Positions 24,003-33,470 are shown, counted from the first letter of the stretch. The stretch: DNA of 64,000 nucleotides from Microbacterium sp. JZ31 (GCF_016805985.1 NZ_CP017661.1:2976001-3040000), one strand, 5' to 3'. Numbers and translations: made by a program. Notes: generated by a model not told the origin, from the letters alone.

Positions 24003-24073
24003 GCACACCACGGTAGAAGCCGCGCCGCATGATCGCCAGTATTTCGGAGGCCTCTCGCTCGCGGGGTCGCCGC

Positions 24074-24742
24074 TCAGCGCAGGAAGAACTGCGCCGTCTG
24101 CTCGGCCTTCACCTCGCCCACCTCCACGTGGAGGTGGTACGCGGCGCCGCCGCGCGGCGCTCGCGGACGGTTCTCGTTGCCGCAGGTGGACACATCCGAC
24201 CGCGTCTGGTCCCACGTCAGCGGCTCGGCGCTCTCGACCGTCTGGCCGGCCGCCAGCGTCACGATCATGTCACTCGGCTCGCTCTGGCAGTCGGTCGAAC
24301 GCCACCAGGTGTCCTGGCCGCTCGTGATCACGAACCGCTGCTTCGAGGTGCCGACGTCGAGCGTGCAGTCGACGGATCCGGTGTTGGTGAGCCGGATGCT
24401 CAGCGTCACCGGCTTCGTCTCGAACGTCTCGCCGTGCACCACCGGCACCAGGTCGATCACGGTCGGATCGCACGGCTGCGGCTTCGCGGGCTCGGTCGAC
24501 GACGGCGTCGGGCTCGGGCTCGCGCTCGGCGGAGGTGTCGCGCTGTCGGACGGTGCCGCCGCGGTCTCCGATGCCGTGGGCGAGGGAGCCGGCGCCGCGA
24601 GCATGCCCGCGAGCGCGCGCCACGGCTGGGCCACCACGAGCCACACGATGCCCGCGATGACGATCAGGGCGAGCAGCAGCACGGCGATCCTGCGCCGCCG
24701 GTACACGGCGGGCGAGTGTCGACGGCGCGGCTGTTCTCCCAC
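24074..24742 (-). CDS. Membrane-anchored secreted-domain protein
   Basis: 222 residues from a GTG at 24742 (GGA-containing ribosome site upstream). Short basic N-terminus (GEQPRRRHSPAVYRRRR), one TM (~18-40), a Ser/Pro/Thr-rich linker (~50-85), then an extracytoplasmic beta-sandwich-like domain (~88-222). Cysteines in QPCDPTV, SVDCTLDV, STDCQSE and STCGNEN probably form two disulfides. The phrase VTLSIRLTNTGSVDCTLDVG is typical of actinobacterial Ig-like domains of unknown function. An ATG is lacking; longer in-frame extension upstream is unlikely because it overlaps low-quality Arg/Pro-rich sequence. Confidence 0.75.
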   Translation of the reverse strand: MGEQPRRRHSPAVYRRRRIAVLLLALIVIAGIVWLVVAQPWRALAGMLAAPAPSPTASETAAAPSDSATPPPSASPSPTPSSTEPAKPQPCDPTVIDLVPVVHGETFETKPVTLSIRLTNTGSVDCTLDVGTSKQRFVITSGQDTWWRSTDCQSEPSDMIVTLAAGQTVESAEPLTWDQTRSDVSTCGNENRPRAPRGGAAYHLHVEVGEVKAEQTAQFFLR

Positions 24743-24840
24743 GCATTCCAGCGTAAGCGGGGCTTGCTGAGCGATCCCGGCGGCACGCGCGCGAGCCTTC
24801 GCTTGCGCTCCGTCGGCCGCAGGCCGGTCGAGAGGACGGG

Positions 24841-25356
24841 CTACAGCAGCTTGAGCATGCGCGTGTTGCCCAGCGTGTTGGGCTTCACGTGCGCCAGGTC
24901 GAGGAACTCGGCCACGCCCTCGTCGCGGCTGCGCACGAGCTGCGAGTAGACATCCGGATCCACGATCTGCTCGCCGATCGGCGAGAACCCGCGACGCGTG
25001 AAGAAGTCGACCTCGAAGGTCAGGCAGAACAGGCGGCTGAGCCCCAGCTCCCGCGCGCGCTGCTCGAGTCCCTCGACGATCGCGCGTCCGACGCCGCGGT
25101 GCAGCCACGCGGGGTCGACGAGCAGGGTCCGGACCTCGCCGAGGTCCTCCCACATCACGTGCAGGGCGCCCGCGCCGATGACCCGGCCGTCCGCCTCCGC
25201 GACGAGGAACTCCTGCGTCGCCTCGTACAGCATGACGAGGTCCTTGCCGAGCAGGATGCGCTCCTGCACGAGCGGCTCGAGCATCCGATGGATGTGGACC
25301 ATGTCGGCCGCGCGGGCCGCGCGCACCACGAAGGGGGCGGGCGCGATGTCGGTCAC
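24841..25356 (-). CDS. argA: Amino-acid N-acetyltransferase (ArgA-like N-acetylglutamate synthase)
   Basis: 171 residues, a single GNAT domain. Typical of the short NAGS (Rv2747-like): RMLEPLVQERILLGKDLVMLYE (landmark), FLVAEADGRVIGAGALHVMWEDLGEVRTLLVDP, acetyl-CoA loop HRGVGRAIVEGLE, and LFCLTFEVDFFTRRGF. It makes N-acetylglutamate to start arginine synthesis, complementing ArgJ. It lies directly after clpC on the same strand but beyond a terminator hairpin. The symbol follows the common annotation of the family. Confidence 0.85.
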   Translation of the reverse strand: MTDIAPAPFVVRAARAADMVHIHRMLEPLVQERILLGKDLVMLYEATQEFLVAEADGRVIGAGALHVMWEDLGEVRTLLVDPAWLHRGVGRAIVEGLEQRARELGLSRLFCLTFEVDFFTRRGFSPIGEQIVDPDVYSQLVRSRDEGVAEFLDLAHVKPNTLGNTRMLKLL

Positions 25357-25400
25357 GCCCTCAGCCTATGGGCGCGAACCTGAGCCGTCGCCGGAAACGG

Positions 25401-25436
25401 CGGAGGGGGCGATGCCCGCAGGCACCGCCCCCTCCG
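25401..25436 (-). terminator. Terminator of clpC
   Basis: CGGAGGGGGCG (25401-25411) pairs with CGCCCCCTCCG (25426-25436), with an inner TGCC/GGCA stem in the loop. On the minus strand it is followed by CCGTTTCC. It lies 15 bases past the clpC stop. Confidence 0.7.
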
Positions 25437-25450
25437 AGGGAACCGGGTCG

Positions 25451-27979
25451 TCAGCTCGCGTTCGCCGTGATGTCCGGCGTCGCGCTGATCGCGCCGCCGC
25501 CGGTGTTCACGCCGACGGCGACCTTCTCACCGCGCGGCGCGTTCTCGAACACGAACCGGCCGTCCTCGACGTCGACCTTGATGTGGTGACCCGTGTCGAG
25601 CTGGCCGTTCAGGATGCGCTCCGACAGGCGGTCCTCGATCTCATGCTGCATGGCACGACGCAGCGGGCGCGCGCCCAGCGCGGGGTCGAAGCCGATCTCG
25701 ATCAGGCGCTCCTTGGCGGCCTGCGACAGCTCGATCGTCATGTCGCGGTCGAGCAGGCGCTGGTTCAGGCGCTTCGTGAACAGGTCGACGATCTGCACCA
25801 GCTCGGGCTTCGACAGCTGCGGGAACACGATGATGTCGTCCACGCGGTTGAGGAACTCGGGCTTGAAGTGGCGCTTCAGCTCCTCGTCGACCTTGCCCTT
25901 CATCCGCTCGTACGTCGTGGTCGTGTCGCCCTCGACCTGGAAGCCGACGGGGCCACCGGCGATCGCCGACGAGCCGAGGTTCGTCGTCATGATGATCACG
26001 GTGTTCTTGAAGTCGACCACGCGGCCCTGACCGTCGGTCAGGCGACCCTCCTCGAGGATCTGCAGCAGCGAGTTGAAGATGTCCGGGTGCGCCTTCTCGA
26101 TCTCGTCGAACAGCACGACGGAGAACGGCTTGCGGCGCACCTTCTCGGTGAGCTGGCCGCCCTCCTCGAAGCCGACGAAGCCGGGAGGGGCACCGAACAG
26201 TCGCGAGACCGTGTGCTTCTCGCCGAACTCCGACATGTCGAGCGAGATCAGCGCGCCCTCGTCGTCGAAAAGGAACTCGGCGAGCGCCTTGGCGAGCTCG
26301 GTCTTTCCGACGCCCGTGGGGCCGGCGAAGATGAACGAGCCCGAGGGACGCTTCGGGTCCTTGAGGCCGGCGCGCTGACGACGGATCGTCTTCGACAGCG
26401 CGGCGATCGCCTCCTCCTGGCCGATGACGCGCTCGTGCAGCGCCTTCTCCATGAAGACCAGGCGGCTGGTCTCCTCCTCCGTGAGCTTGAACACCGGGAT
26501 GCCCGTGGCCTGGGCCAGCACCTCGGCGATCAGGCCCTCGTCGACCGTCGCGGCCGTCGAGACGTCACCCGACCGCCACTGCTTCTCGAGACGCAGGCGC
26601 TCGGCGAGCAGCGACTTCTCCTCGTCGCGCAGAGAGGCGGCCTTCTCGAAGTCCTGCTCCTCGGACGCAGCCTCCTTGGCCTCGCGGACGTTGGCGATCT
26701 TGTCGTCGAACTCGCGCAGCTCGGGCGGCGACGACAGGATCGACAGACGCAGGCGGGCGCCCGCCTCGTCGAGCAGGTCGATCGCCTTGTCCGGCAGGAA
26801 GCGGTCGCTGACGTAGCGGTCGGAGAGGTTCGCGGCGGCGACGATGGCGCCATCCGTGATCTGCACCTTGTGGTGCGCCTCGTACCGGTCGCGCAGGCCC
26901 TTCAGGATGTTGATGGCGTGCGGCAGCGACGGCTCCGCGACGTTCACCGACTGGAAGCGGCGCACGAGCGCGGCGTCCTTCTCGAAGTGCTTGCGGTATT
27001 CGTCCAGCGTCGTCGCGCCGATCGTCTGCAGCTCGCCGCGGGCCAGCATCGGCTTCAGGATCGACGCGGCGTCGATCGCGCCCTCGGCGGCACCCGCACC
27101 CACGAGGGTGTGGATCTCGTCGATGAAGATGATGATGTCGCCGCGCGTGCGGATCTCCTTGGTCACCTTCTTGAGGCGCTCCTCGAAGTCACCGCGATAG
27201 CGCGATCCGGCGATCAGCGATCCGAGGTCGAGCGAGTAGAGCTGCTTGTCCTTGAGCGTCTCGGGCACGTCGCCCTTGACGATCGCCTGCGCGAGGCCCT
27301 CGATCACGGCGGTCTTGCCGACGCCGGGCTCGCCGATCAGCACGGGGTTGTTCTTGGTGCGGCGCGACAGGATCTGCATGACGCGCTCGATCTCCTTCTC
27401 GCGCCCGATGACCGGGTCGAGCTTGTTGTCGCGCGCGGCCTGGGTGAGGTTGCGGCCGAACTGGTCGAGCACCTGCGAGCCGCCCTTCGAGCTGTCGCTC
27501 TCCTGCTGCGCGCCGGCGTTGACGCCCACGGGCTCCTTGCCCTGGTAGCCGGACAGCAGCTGGATGACCTGCTGGCGCACCTTGTTCAGGTCGGCGCCGA
27601 GCTTGACGAGCACCTGGGCGGCGACGCCCTCGCCCTCACGGATGAGGCCGAGCAGGATGTGCTCGGTGCCGATGTAGTTGTGGCCGAGCTGCAGCGCCTC
27701 GCGCAGGGACAGCTCGAGCACCTTCTTCGCACGCGGCGTGAACGGGATGTGCCCCGTCGGCTGCTGCTGGCCCTGACCGATGATGTCCTGGACCTGCTCG
27801 CGGACGGCGTCGAGCGAGATCCCGAGCGACTCGAGCGCCTTCGCGGCGACTCCCTCACCCTCGTGGATCAGGCCGAGCAGGATGTGCTCGGTGCCGATGT
27901 AGTTGTGGTTGAGCATCTTCGCCTCTTCCTGGGCGAGGACGACCACACGACGGGCACGGTCGGTGAATCTCTCGAACAT
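25451..27979 (-). CDS. clpC: ATP-dependent Clp protease ATP-binding subunit ClpC
   Basis: 842 residues. Two N-terminal Clp repeats (~1-145, each with [14 protein letters not shown]), AAA-1 with Walker A GEPGVGKT, a UVR/middle segment (~420-460), and AAA-2 with Walker A GPTGVGKT and [12 protein letters not shown]. The C-terminal D2-small domain has [21 protein letters not shown]. It unfolds substrates for the ClpP1P2 protease in the cytoplasm. ATG at 27979 with an excellent AGGAGGAGTGAG ribosome site. It is divergent from the DUF2975-like operon with 204 bases between them. The +-strand open frame of about 1000 codons over this gene is a high-GC shadow. Confidence 0.98.
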   Translation of the reverse strand: MFERFTDRARRVVVLAQEEAKMLNHNYIGTEHILLGLIHEGEGVAAKALESLGISLDAVREQVQDIIGQGQQQPTGHIPFTPRAKKVLELSLREALQLGHNYIGTEHILLGLIREGEGVAAQVLVKLGADLNKVRQQVIQLLSGYQGKEPVGVNAGAQQESDSSKGGSQVLDQFGRNLTQAARDNKLDPVIGREKEIERVMQILSRRTKNNPVLIGEPGVGKTAVIEGLAQAIVKGDVPETLKDKQLYSLDLGSLIAGSRYRGDFEERLKKVTKEIRTRGDIIIFIDEIHTLVGAGAAEGAIDAASILKPMLARGELQTIGATTLDEYRKHFEKDAALVRRFQSVNVAEPSLPHAINILKGLRDRYEAHHKVQITDGAIVAAANLSDRYVSDRFLPDKAIDLLDEAGARLRLSILSSPPELREFDDKIANVREAKEAASEEQDFEKAASLRDEEKSLLAERLRLEKQWRSGDVSTAATVDEGLIAEVLAQATGIPVFKLTEEETSRLVFMEKALHERVIGQEEAIAALSKTIRRQRAGLKDPKRPSGSFIFAGPTGVGKTELAKALAEFLFDDEGALISLDMSEFGEKHTVSRLFGAPPGFVGFEEGGQLTEKVRRKPFSVVLFDEIEKAHPDIFNSLLQILEEGRLTDGQGRVVDFKNTVIIMTTNLGSSAIAGGPVGFQVEGDTTTTYERMKGKVDEELKRHFKPEFLNRVDDIIVFPQLSKPELVQIVDLFTKRLNQRLLDRDMTIELSQAAKERLIEIGFDPALGARPLRRAMQHEIEDRLSERILNGQLDTGHHIKVDVEDGRFVFENAPRGEKVAVGVNTGGGAISATPDITANAS

Positions 27980-28116
27980 CTCACTCCTCCTAGGCGAGGC
28001 CGGCGGCATCGGCCCACACAGCTGGGCCGCGCCGTGGTTCCACGGTAGCCAGCACGGGACGCCCGCGGTCCGCTGTTCGCCCTGGGCATAGCGCGTCGTC
28101 TCCCGGAGAGCGGAGC

Positions 28117-28146
28117 TTGACCGGCGCGTTCTCGAGCGCATATCGT
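28117..28146 (+). promoter_or_regulatory. Promoter of the DUF2975-like/XRE operon
   Basis: TTGACC (28117-28122) and TATCGT (28141-28146) separated by 18 bases, 38 bases before the first ATG. The -10 element is part of the TATCG operator. Confidence 0.5.
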
Positions 28147-28170
28147 TCTTCGATAACAACGACTATCGTT
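28141..28170 (+). promoter_or_regulatory. TATCG triple half-site operator
   Basis: TATCG (28141-28145) N5 CGATA (28151-28155) N8 TATCG (28164-28168): three half-sites in 28 bases in an island of AT-rich sequence, overlapping the probable -10 and ending 15 bases before the ATG. Both 28141-28155 and 28151-28168 are inverted repeats. The likely ligand is the small XRE protein encoded as last gene of the operon. Confidence 0.6.
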
Positions 28171-28183
28171 AAGGACGGGCGGG

Positions 28184-28789
28184 ATGGCACACCAGAACAT
28201 CGACAGGGGCGACCGGTACGCGAGCTGGTTCACCGCGGGCATCGCCGCGGTCGCCGGCGTGTGGATCGTGGTGCAGGCGGGCATCCGGATCGCCGAGGTG
28301 CTGCACGGGACGGATGTGCCCGTGCTGGCACCGTTCTCGGGTGAGCAGACGGTGCTGCCGATCGGCCCGGGCGGATCGGACGTGACGGTGACCGTCGATC
28401 AGGCGGTGATCGCGGCGAACAGCCTGGCGCCCATCACCTCGGTCTCACTCGTGCTCGAGGCGATCGTCGGCGCGCTCGGGTTGCTCGGGGCGCTCGTGTG
28501 CCTGGTGCTGCTGTGCATCAACCTGGCCCGCGGTGTGGCCTTCAGCCGGCTGAACAGCCGCCTGATCCTGCTCGGTACGACCTCGCTGCTCGTCGCGTGG
28601 GCCCTGGGCGGGCTTTTCCGCACGATGGGCGTCAACGGCACCTTCGCCGCCGTGAGCGAGCACTCATACGACAACGTGATCTTCTCCTCCGATCTCGGAC
28701 CGCTCTTCGCCATCCTCGCGCTCGGCGCGATCGGCACAGCCTTCACCGTCGGCGAGCGCCTGCAGCGGGACACCGAGGGCCTGGTGTGA
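28184..28789 (+). CDS. DUF2975-like membrane protein, paralogue 1
   Basis: 201 residues, four TM segments (~16-35, ~88-112, ~124-146, ~168-190). An extracytoplasmic loop of ~50 residues lies between TM1 and TM2. It ends in the signature VGERLQRDTEGLV, shared with the next two genes; DUF2975 proteins of Firmicutes end in a comparable LKEDxDLTV. Such proteins are regularly encoded with a YozG-like XRE regulator, as here. Function unknown. First gene of a four-gene operon; its stop overlaps the next ATG by one base (TGATG). Confidence 0.8.
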   Translation: MAHQNIDRGDRYASWFTAGIAAVAGVWIVVQAGIRIAEVLHGTDVPVLAPFSGEQTVLPIGPGGSDVTVTVDQAVIAANSLAPITSVSLVLEAIVGALGLLGALVCLVLLCINLARGVAFSRLNSRLILLGTTSLLVAWALGGLFRTMGVNGTFAAVSEHSYDNVIFSSDLGPLFAILALGAIGTAFTVGERLQRDTEGLV

Positions 28790-29415
28790 TGACGAGCCCT
28801 CAACCCGCGCGTCCCGAGCTGTTCGCGCAGAGCGACCGCTGGTCCTTCATTCTCCTGGTCCCTCTGTCCGCAATCATCGCGGTGGTGATCGTGATGGAGA
28901 CCGCGCAGCGGCTGGCCGCCGTGATCCCGAACGCGGACATCCCGATCGAGCTTCCGCTGGCGCCCGATGCCGCGGCGCTGGACCTCACGGCGGAGGGCGT
29001 CGCCGTCACCGCCTGGTCGGATCGGGCGACGGTGCTGCTGAGCGATGTGCCGGGCGGCGTGCACGCGGCGCTGATCGCGGCACCGCTCATCCACGGCGCG
29101 GCGATGCTCGTGGCGCTCGCGACCGCGGCCCTGTTCACCCTGAACCTCGCACGGGGCATCGCCTTCGACGTGCGCAACACGAGGCTGATCGCGATCTCCG
29201 GAGCGGCGCTGGCACTCGACCTCGCCGCGCGCTTCCCTGTCGACCTCATCGTCACGAACCATGCCCGCGCGGCGCTGGATCAGGATGTGTTCGGCGGGAC
29301 GGCGACGGACTCGGGCTTCTTCCTGAGCCTGTTCCTGGTGTTCGTAATCAGCGCGGTCGCGGTCGCCTTCGCCGCGGGCGCCCGACTGCAGAAGGACACG
29401 GAGGGACTCGTATGA
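28789..29415 (+). CDS. DUF2975-like membrane protein, paralogue 2
   Basis: 208 residues, same four-TM plan as paralogue 1: TM1 ~20-42, a ~60-residue loop, then GAAMLVALATAALFTLNLARGIAFD matching the first protein's ALVCLVLLCINLARGVAFS region. C-terminus AGARLQKDTEGLV. The match between NLARG-(V/I)-AF motifs places both in one family. Stop and next ATG overlap (ATGA at 29412-29415), so translation is coupled. No enzymatic residues are apparent. Confidence 0.8.
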   Translation: MTSPQPARPELFAQSDRWSFILLVPLSAIIAVVIVMETAQRLAAVIPNADIPIELPLAPDAAALDLTAEGVAVTAWSDRATVLLSDVPGGVHAALIAAPLIHGAAMLVALATAALFTLNLARGIAFDVRNTRLIAISGAALALDLAARFPVDLIVTNHARAALDQDVFGGTATDSGFFLSLFLVFVISAVAVAFAAGARLQKDTEGLV

Positions 29416-30137
29416 GCGCGGGAGGTAAAGACCCCCTGGTGGCGCTGCTGTGGCTGGCGGCCTTCGTCGCGGGCCTCGCGGTGATCGTGGGGATCGTGAT
29501 GTGGCGCGGACGCCGGAAGGGAAGCCGCACGATCGCTCTCGACGCGGCGTTGACCGTCGCCGGGGCATGGCTGTTCCTCGCGGTGGTCGTCGCCGGGGCG
29601 CAGCTCATCCAGACGCTCACGAGCGTCGAGCTCACCCTCACCGACGCCCCCGTCATCTGGACCGCGGCCGAGCCCCTGACGTGCACTCACCCCGACGACC
29701 TCCCGGACGCGCCGACGGTGACGTGCGCGTCGACATCCGGAGCGGATGTCACGATCGCGAACCTCAGCATGGGTGCGCGTCTCCTGCTGGCATCGGCCCA
29801 GCTGCTGACCGCCGTCCTCGGAGCGCTTCCCGCCGCGCTGCTCGCCACGATCGCGGCTGCGGCGCTGCGCGGCGCCGCCTTCAGCCGGAGCGTGGTCCGC
29901 GCGCTCTACATCGGCGCGGGCGTCGTCCTGGTCGCGGGGATCGGTGCGGGCGTGCTGCAGGCGCTGGCCGTGTCGGCCGCACTGGGCGAGGCGCTGCCGG
30001 CGCACGGCATCGAGCCCTCCTTCTTCCGGGTCACGATCGAGCCCCTGATCTTCGTCTCCGCGCTGGCGCTGGGGGCGCTCGGTTCGGTGTTCCAGCACGG
30101 CACGGCGCTGCAGCGCGACACCGAGGGCCTGGTGTGA
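29412..30137 (+). CDS. DUF2975-like membrane protein, paralogue 3
   Basis: 241 residues, the longest of the three. TM1 ~12-33, an added TM (~47-70), a loop with two Cys (LTCTHPDDL, VTCAST) that may form a disulfide outside, then the family core (LLASAQLLTAVLGALPAALLATIAAAALRGAAFS). It ends in GTALQRDTEGLV. It retains the signature tail but has drifted most in the NLARG region (here ALRGAAFS). Stop overlaps the GTG of the XRE gene (GTGA). Confidence 0.78.
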   Translation: MSAGGKDPLVALLWLAAFVAGLAVIVGIVMWRGRRKGSRTIALDAALTVAGAWLFLAVVVAGAQLIQTLTSVELTLTDAPVIWTAAEPLTCTHPDDLPDAPTVTCASTSGADVTIANLSMGARLLLASAQLLTAVLGALPAALLATIAAAALRGAAFSRSVVRALYIGAGVVLVAGIGAGVLQALAVSAALGEALPAHGIEPSFFRVTIEPLIFVSALALGALGSVFQHGTALQRDTEGLV

Positions 30138-30361
30138 GCCCCGCGGACGACGAACCCACCGGCGTCCACTGCCGCCTCGACGAGCTGCTCGCCGAGCGCG
30201 GGATGACGCTCACGCGGCTGAGCGAGCTGGTCGGCGTGAGCATCGTGAACCTGTCGGTGCTCAAGAACGACCGGGCGCGCGCGATCCGGTACTCGACGCT
30301 GTCCGCCATCTGCCGCGCGCTCGACTGCGAGATCGGCGACCTGCTGGTGCGCGCCGACTGA
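30134..30361 (+). CDS. Small XRE/Cro-CI family regulator (YozG-like)
   Basis: 75 residues from a GTG that overlaps the upstream TGA. Nearly all of it is a HTH: CRLDELLAERGMTLTRLSELVGVSIVNLSVLKNDRARAIRYSTL then SAICRALDCEIGDLLV (landmarks). This matches the YozG-type HTH_26 family, whose genes accompany DUF2975 membrane proteins in Firmicutes and actinobacteria. It probably binds the TATCG operator before the operon and represses it. How the membrane partners modulate it is unknown. Confidence 0.9.
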   Translation: MSPADDEPTGVHCRLDELLAERGMTLTRLSELVGVSIVNLSVLKNDRARAIRYSTLSAICRALDCEIGDLLVRAD

Positions 30362-30386
30362 ACCGGGGGCGCGCACGGGCACGGAG

Positions 30387-30438
30387 ATCTGCACGGATCC
30401 GGATCCGCTCAGGCGGGATCGTCCGGGACCGTGCAGAT
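30387..30438. terminator. Long-loop inverted repeat after the XRE gene
   Basis: ATCTGCACGG (30387-30396) and CCGTGCAGAT (30429-30438) are perfectly complementary, with a 32-base loop containing GGATCCGGATCC. Located between the convergent XRE and antiporter genes; it could be a terminator or a small palindromic repeat. Confidence 0.4.
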
Positions 30439-30511
30439 GTCCGGGATCCTGCAGCCGCACGCGCCGCCGCGGTCGCCGCCATGGAAATGCCCGAAGGCCC
30501 GCGGGGCGCCC

Positions 30512-32263
30512 TCACTCGCGGGGGATGGCGCCCCGGGTGTCGAGCGCGAGCTCCTCGGCGTCGATCGCGGTGAACAGCTCGCGCATGACCTCCTCGCCGA
30601 GGTTGCCGCGGTCGCGCTCCTCGATCAGGGTCCGGCGGCGCACCTCCAGCCAGCCGCGGCGCAGCTCCACCATGTCGTCGTAGCCGGGGCGGGGATCCTC
30701 CACATCCCGGTCGAACTCGGCCGCCGCGTCCGCGCCGCTCTGCACGCGCAGCATCGCCTTCGCCAGCCGGTCGAAGACCTCGGCACCCGGGGTGCCGTAG
30801 CGCTCGACCCACTCCGTCCGCTTGGCGCGCAGGTACGCCTTGCCGACCTCCCGGTTGCGCTCGAGCACCGCAGCGACCTGCTGCGCGTCCTGCCGGAACT
30901 CGTCCTCCGCGCCGACGCCCAGGCGCTTGATGAGCGGGGCCAGCGTCAAGCCCTGCAGCAGCAGCGTGCCGACGGTCACCACGAACGCCACGACGAAGAT
31001 CCTCTGCACGTGCGCCTCGGGCATCGCCTCGTGGGTCAGCTCCGGGAGCGCCGCCGCCAGCGCGAGGGTCACCACCCCGCGCATGCCGGCCCACGACAGC
31101 ACGGCCCGCTCCTGGACGCTGAGCACCGGCTCCAGGAGCCGCTGACGCAGGTTGCGCTCGTTCAGCTCGAGGCCGCGCCGCTCCAGCCGTCGGCGGCGTC
31201 TGCGCACGGCCCGCGCGCGAGGGTGCTCGGGATCGCGGCGGAACTGCTCGAGGCTGTGCTTCCACCGCACGACGCGGACGCCCTGGAGGAACCGCCCCCA
31301 CGCGTACGCGGCGTAGACGAAGATCGGCCGCACCAGCAGCACGACCGCGAGCACGCTGAACGCCAGCAGGATGGTGGTGCCCGCCTCATCGTCGTTGAGC
31401 TCGCGCACCACTCCGGGGAACTGCAGGCCGATGTACGCGAACACGAAGCTCTCGAGCAGGAAGTCGACCGACAGCCACAGCGGCCGGTCCTGCTGGCGCG
31501 TTGCGTAGTCGGTCTTGGGCGCGTTGAAGCCCACATACATCCCCATCGCCACGACGGCGAGCACGCCGGAGCCGCCCAGGTGCTCCGCGATCGCGTACGC
31601 GCCGAACGGCACGAGCAGCCCGACCGTGCCGACGACCACCGGATCGTCGAGCCGCATGCGCAGCTGATGCACCACCACGCCGATCACGAGCCCGACCCCC
31701 ACGCCCACGATCACGGCCAGCAGGAACTGCCAGATGCCCGACCACACCGTCACGGTGGCGCCGGCCAGGATCGCGGCGAACACCCGCACGAGGGTGAGGG
31801 AGGTCGCGTCGTTGATGAGGCTCTCGCCGGACAGGGCCGTCATCAGGCGCCGCGGCAGCCCGAGCTTGCGTCCGATCGCGGCCGCGGACACGGCGTCGGG
31901 CGGGCCCACGATGGCTCCCAGCAGCAGCGCGCCGGGGAGGGTGAGCTCCGGCATGATCCACCACGCGACGAGACCGACCGCGAAGGCGGTGAGGAGCACG
32001 AGCCCGACCCCGAGGCGACGGATGCGCGGCATGCTCTGCCGGAATCCGACGAAGGACACCTCGTGCGCGGCCGAGTAGAGCAGGGGCGGGAGCACGAGGT
32101 TGAGCAGCAGATCGCCGTTGATCCGCACGTCCGGCACCGCGGGGATGAGGGAGACGAGGATCGCCGCGACCGTGATCAGCAGCGGCGCCGGCCATCCGCG
32201 CCACCGGGCGAAAGCGCCCACCGCGAGGGCTCCCACGAGCACGTAGACGATCTCGGGGTTCAT
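30512..32263 (-). CDS. Na+/H+ antiporter (CPA1/NhaP type)
   Basis: 583 residues. About 12 TM helices in the first ~400 residues, with the CPA1 core motifs GAIVGPPDAVSAAAIGRKLGLP and LSGESLINDATSLTLVRV (ND pair of the ion site). SWAGMRGVVTLALAAALP is the other conserved membrane motif. The long hydrophilic C-terminal domain (~430-583) is probably regulatory. It exchanges cytoplasmic Na+ (or K+) for protons. It is divergent from the luciferase-like gene with 75 bases between starts. Confidence 0.92.
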   Translation of the reverse strand: MNPEIVYVLVGALAVGAFARWRGWPAPLLITVAAILVSLIPAVPDVRINGDLLLNLVLPPLLYSAAHEVSFVGFRQSMPRIRRLGVGLVLLTAFAVGLVAWWIMPELTLPGALLLGAIVGPPDAVSAAAIGRKLGLPRRLMTALSGESLINDATSLTLVRVFAAILAGATVTVWSGIWQFLLAVIVGVGVGLVIGVVVHQLRMRLDDPVVVGTVGLLVPFGAYAIAEHLGGSGVLAVVAMGMYVGFNAPKTDYATRQQDRPLWLSVDFLLESFVFAYIGLQFPGVVRELNDDEAGTTILLAFSVLAVVLLVRPIFVYAAYAWGRFLQGVRVVRWKHSLEQFRRDPEHPRARAVRRRRRRLERRGLELNERNLRQRLLEPVLSVQERAVLSWAGMRGVVTLALAAALPELTHEAMPEAHVQRIFVVAFVVTVGTLLLQGLTLAPLIKRLGVGAEDEFRQDAQQVAAVLERNREVGKAYLRAKRTEWVERYGTPGAEVFDRLAKAMLRVQSGADAAAEFDRDVEDPRPGYDDMVELRRGWLEVRRRTLIEERDRGNLGEEVMRELFTAIDAEELALDTRGAIPRE

Positions 32264-32338
32264 GCGATCAGGCTACGCGCGCGCTCCGACCGCCCCCGGT
32301 CGGGAATGCCCTCCGGGTCCGGGCGGTTGGCACAGAGG

Positions 32339-33391
32339 ATGAGCGAGCCAGTGATCCCCGCCCTGTCCGTGCTCGACCTGGTGCCCGTGCGCACCGGTCA
32401 GTCCAGCGTTCAGGCGGTCGCCGCCTCGATGAGCCTCGCGCGGCGCGCGGACGAGCTCGGCTACCGCCGCTACTGGTTCGCCGAGCACCACAACATGCCC
32501 GCGGTCGCCTCCACGACGCCTCCCGTGCTGATCGCCGCCGCGGCGGCGCGCACCTCTCGCATCCGCGTCGGATCCGGCGGCGTGATGCTCCCCAACCACG
32601 CGCCGCTGATCGTGGCCGAGCAGTTCGCGGCCCTGGAAGCGGTGGCCCCCGGGCGCGTGGATCTCGGCATCGGACGCGCGCCCGGCAGCGACCCCGTCAT
32701 CACGCAGCTGCTGCGGCGCTCGGGGACGACGAGCGAGGTCGAGCAGTTCCCCCAGCACATCACGGACATCCTGAAGCTCGTGAGCCCCGAGGGCGCGACC
32801 GTGCGCTTCACGAGCGGGGGCGAGTACGACGTGCACGCGACGCCGGCCGCGACGGGCGTTCCCGACGTCTGGCTGCTCGGCTCCAGCGACTACTCCGCGA
32901 CGCTCGCGGCGGCGTACGGCCTGCCCTACGTGTTCGCGAACCACTTCGCGGGCGACGGGCTGGAGCGCGCCATGGAGCTGTACCGCTCGCAGTTCCAGCC
33001 CACGGAGCAGAACCCCAAGCCCCGCTCCTTCATCACGGCGAACGTCGTCGCGGCGCCGACGCAGGAGGAGGCCGACGCCCGCGCCCTCCCGCAGCTGCGC
33101 CAGTTCGCCCGGCTGCGCACGAACAAGCCCATGCGCGCGATCGAGACGGTCGACGAGGCGCTGGCGGCGCCGTCCGATCCGCTCGAGCAGAGCATGGTCG
33201 ACCAGAACCGCGCGCGCTGGTTCGTCGGCACGGGCCCGGACGTCGCCGCCGCGCTGCGCGACTTCGCCGCGCGATACGACGTGGAAGAGGTCATGATCTC
33301 GCCCGCCGCCGGGGCGTACGCGTCCGAGCCGCTCGACGGCACCCCCGGCCGCGAGCAGACCCTCGAGCTGCTGATAGACGCGCTGCGCTGA
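32339..33391 (+). CDS. LLM class flavin-dependent oxidoreductase
   Basis: 350 residues, bacterial luciferase-like TIM barrel. Family landmarks: LSVLDLVPVRTGQSS at the N-terminus, YWFAEHHNMPAVAS, GSGGVMLPNHAPLIVAEQFAAL, DLGIGRAPGSDP, and VWLLGSSDYSA. This is the MsnO8/YhbW-like group, which uses FMN and probably a partner reductase; the substrate is unknown. The ATG at 32339 matches the family start. It ends in a strong terminator at 33403-33432 shared with the convergent pheA gene. Confidence 0.9.
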   Translation: MSEPVIPALSVLDLVPVRTGQSSVQAVAASMSLARRADELGYRRYWFAEHHNMPAVASTTPPVLIAAAAARTSRIRVGSGGVMLPNHAPLIVAEQFAALEAVAPGRVDLGIGRAPGSDPVITQLLRRSGTTSEVEQFPQHITDILKLVSPEGATVRFTSGGEYDVHATPAATGVPDVWLLGSSDYSATLAAAYGLPYVFANHFAGDGLERAMELYRSQFQPTEQNPKPRSFITANVVAAPTQEEADARALPQLRQFARLRTNKPMRAIETVDEALAAPSDPLEQSMVDQNRARWFVGTGPDVAAALRDFAARYDVEEVMISPAAGAYASEPLDGTPGREQTLELLIDALR

Positions 33392-33402
33392 TTTGCCCCG
33401 AA

Positions 33403-33432
33403 CTGCCGGAATCCGCCGCCGGATTCCGGCAG
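33403..33432. terminator. Bidirectional intrinsic terminator
   Basis: CTGCCGGAATCC (33403-33414), loop GCCGCC, GGATTCCGGCAG (33421-33432). Between the convergent LLM (+) and pheA (-) genes. Confidence 0.75.
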
Positions 33433-33470
33433 ATTGCGGCAAGTGGCCGCCGGGGGCCACGGGGGCCGGA

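Noticed and set aside
24998-28048. Long plus-strand open frame of ~1000 codons opposite clpC
   Set aside because: Composition is Arg/Leu/Asp-rich with no recognisable motif, whereas the minus strand encodes a complete ClpC; a high-GC antisense shadow.
28072-28095. Possible ClgR site (GTTCGC half-site) upstream of clpC
   Set aside because: Only one half matches the GTTCGC...GCGAAC dyad; the second half is absent, so I do not call it.
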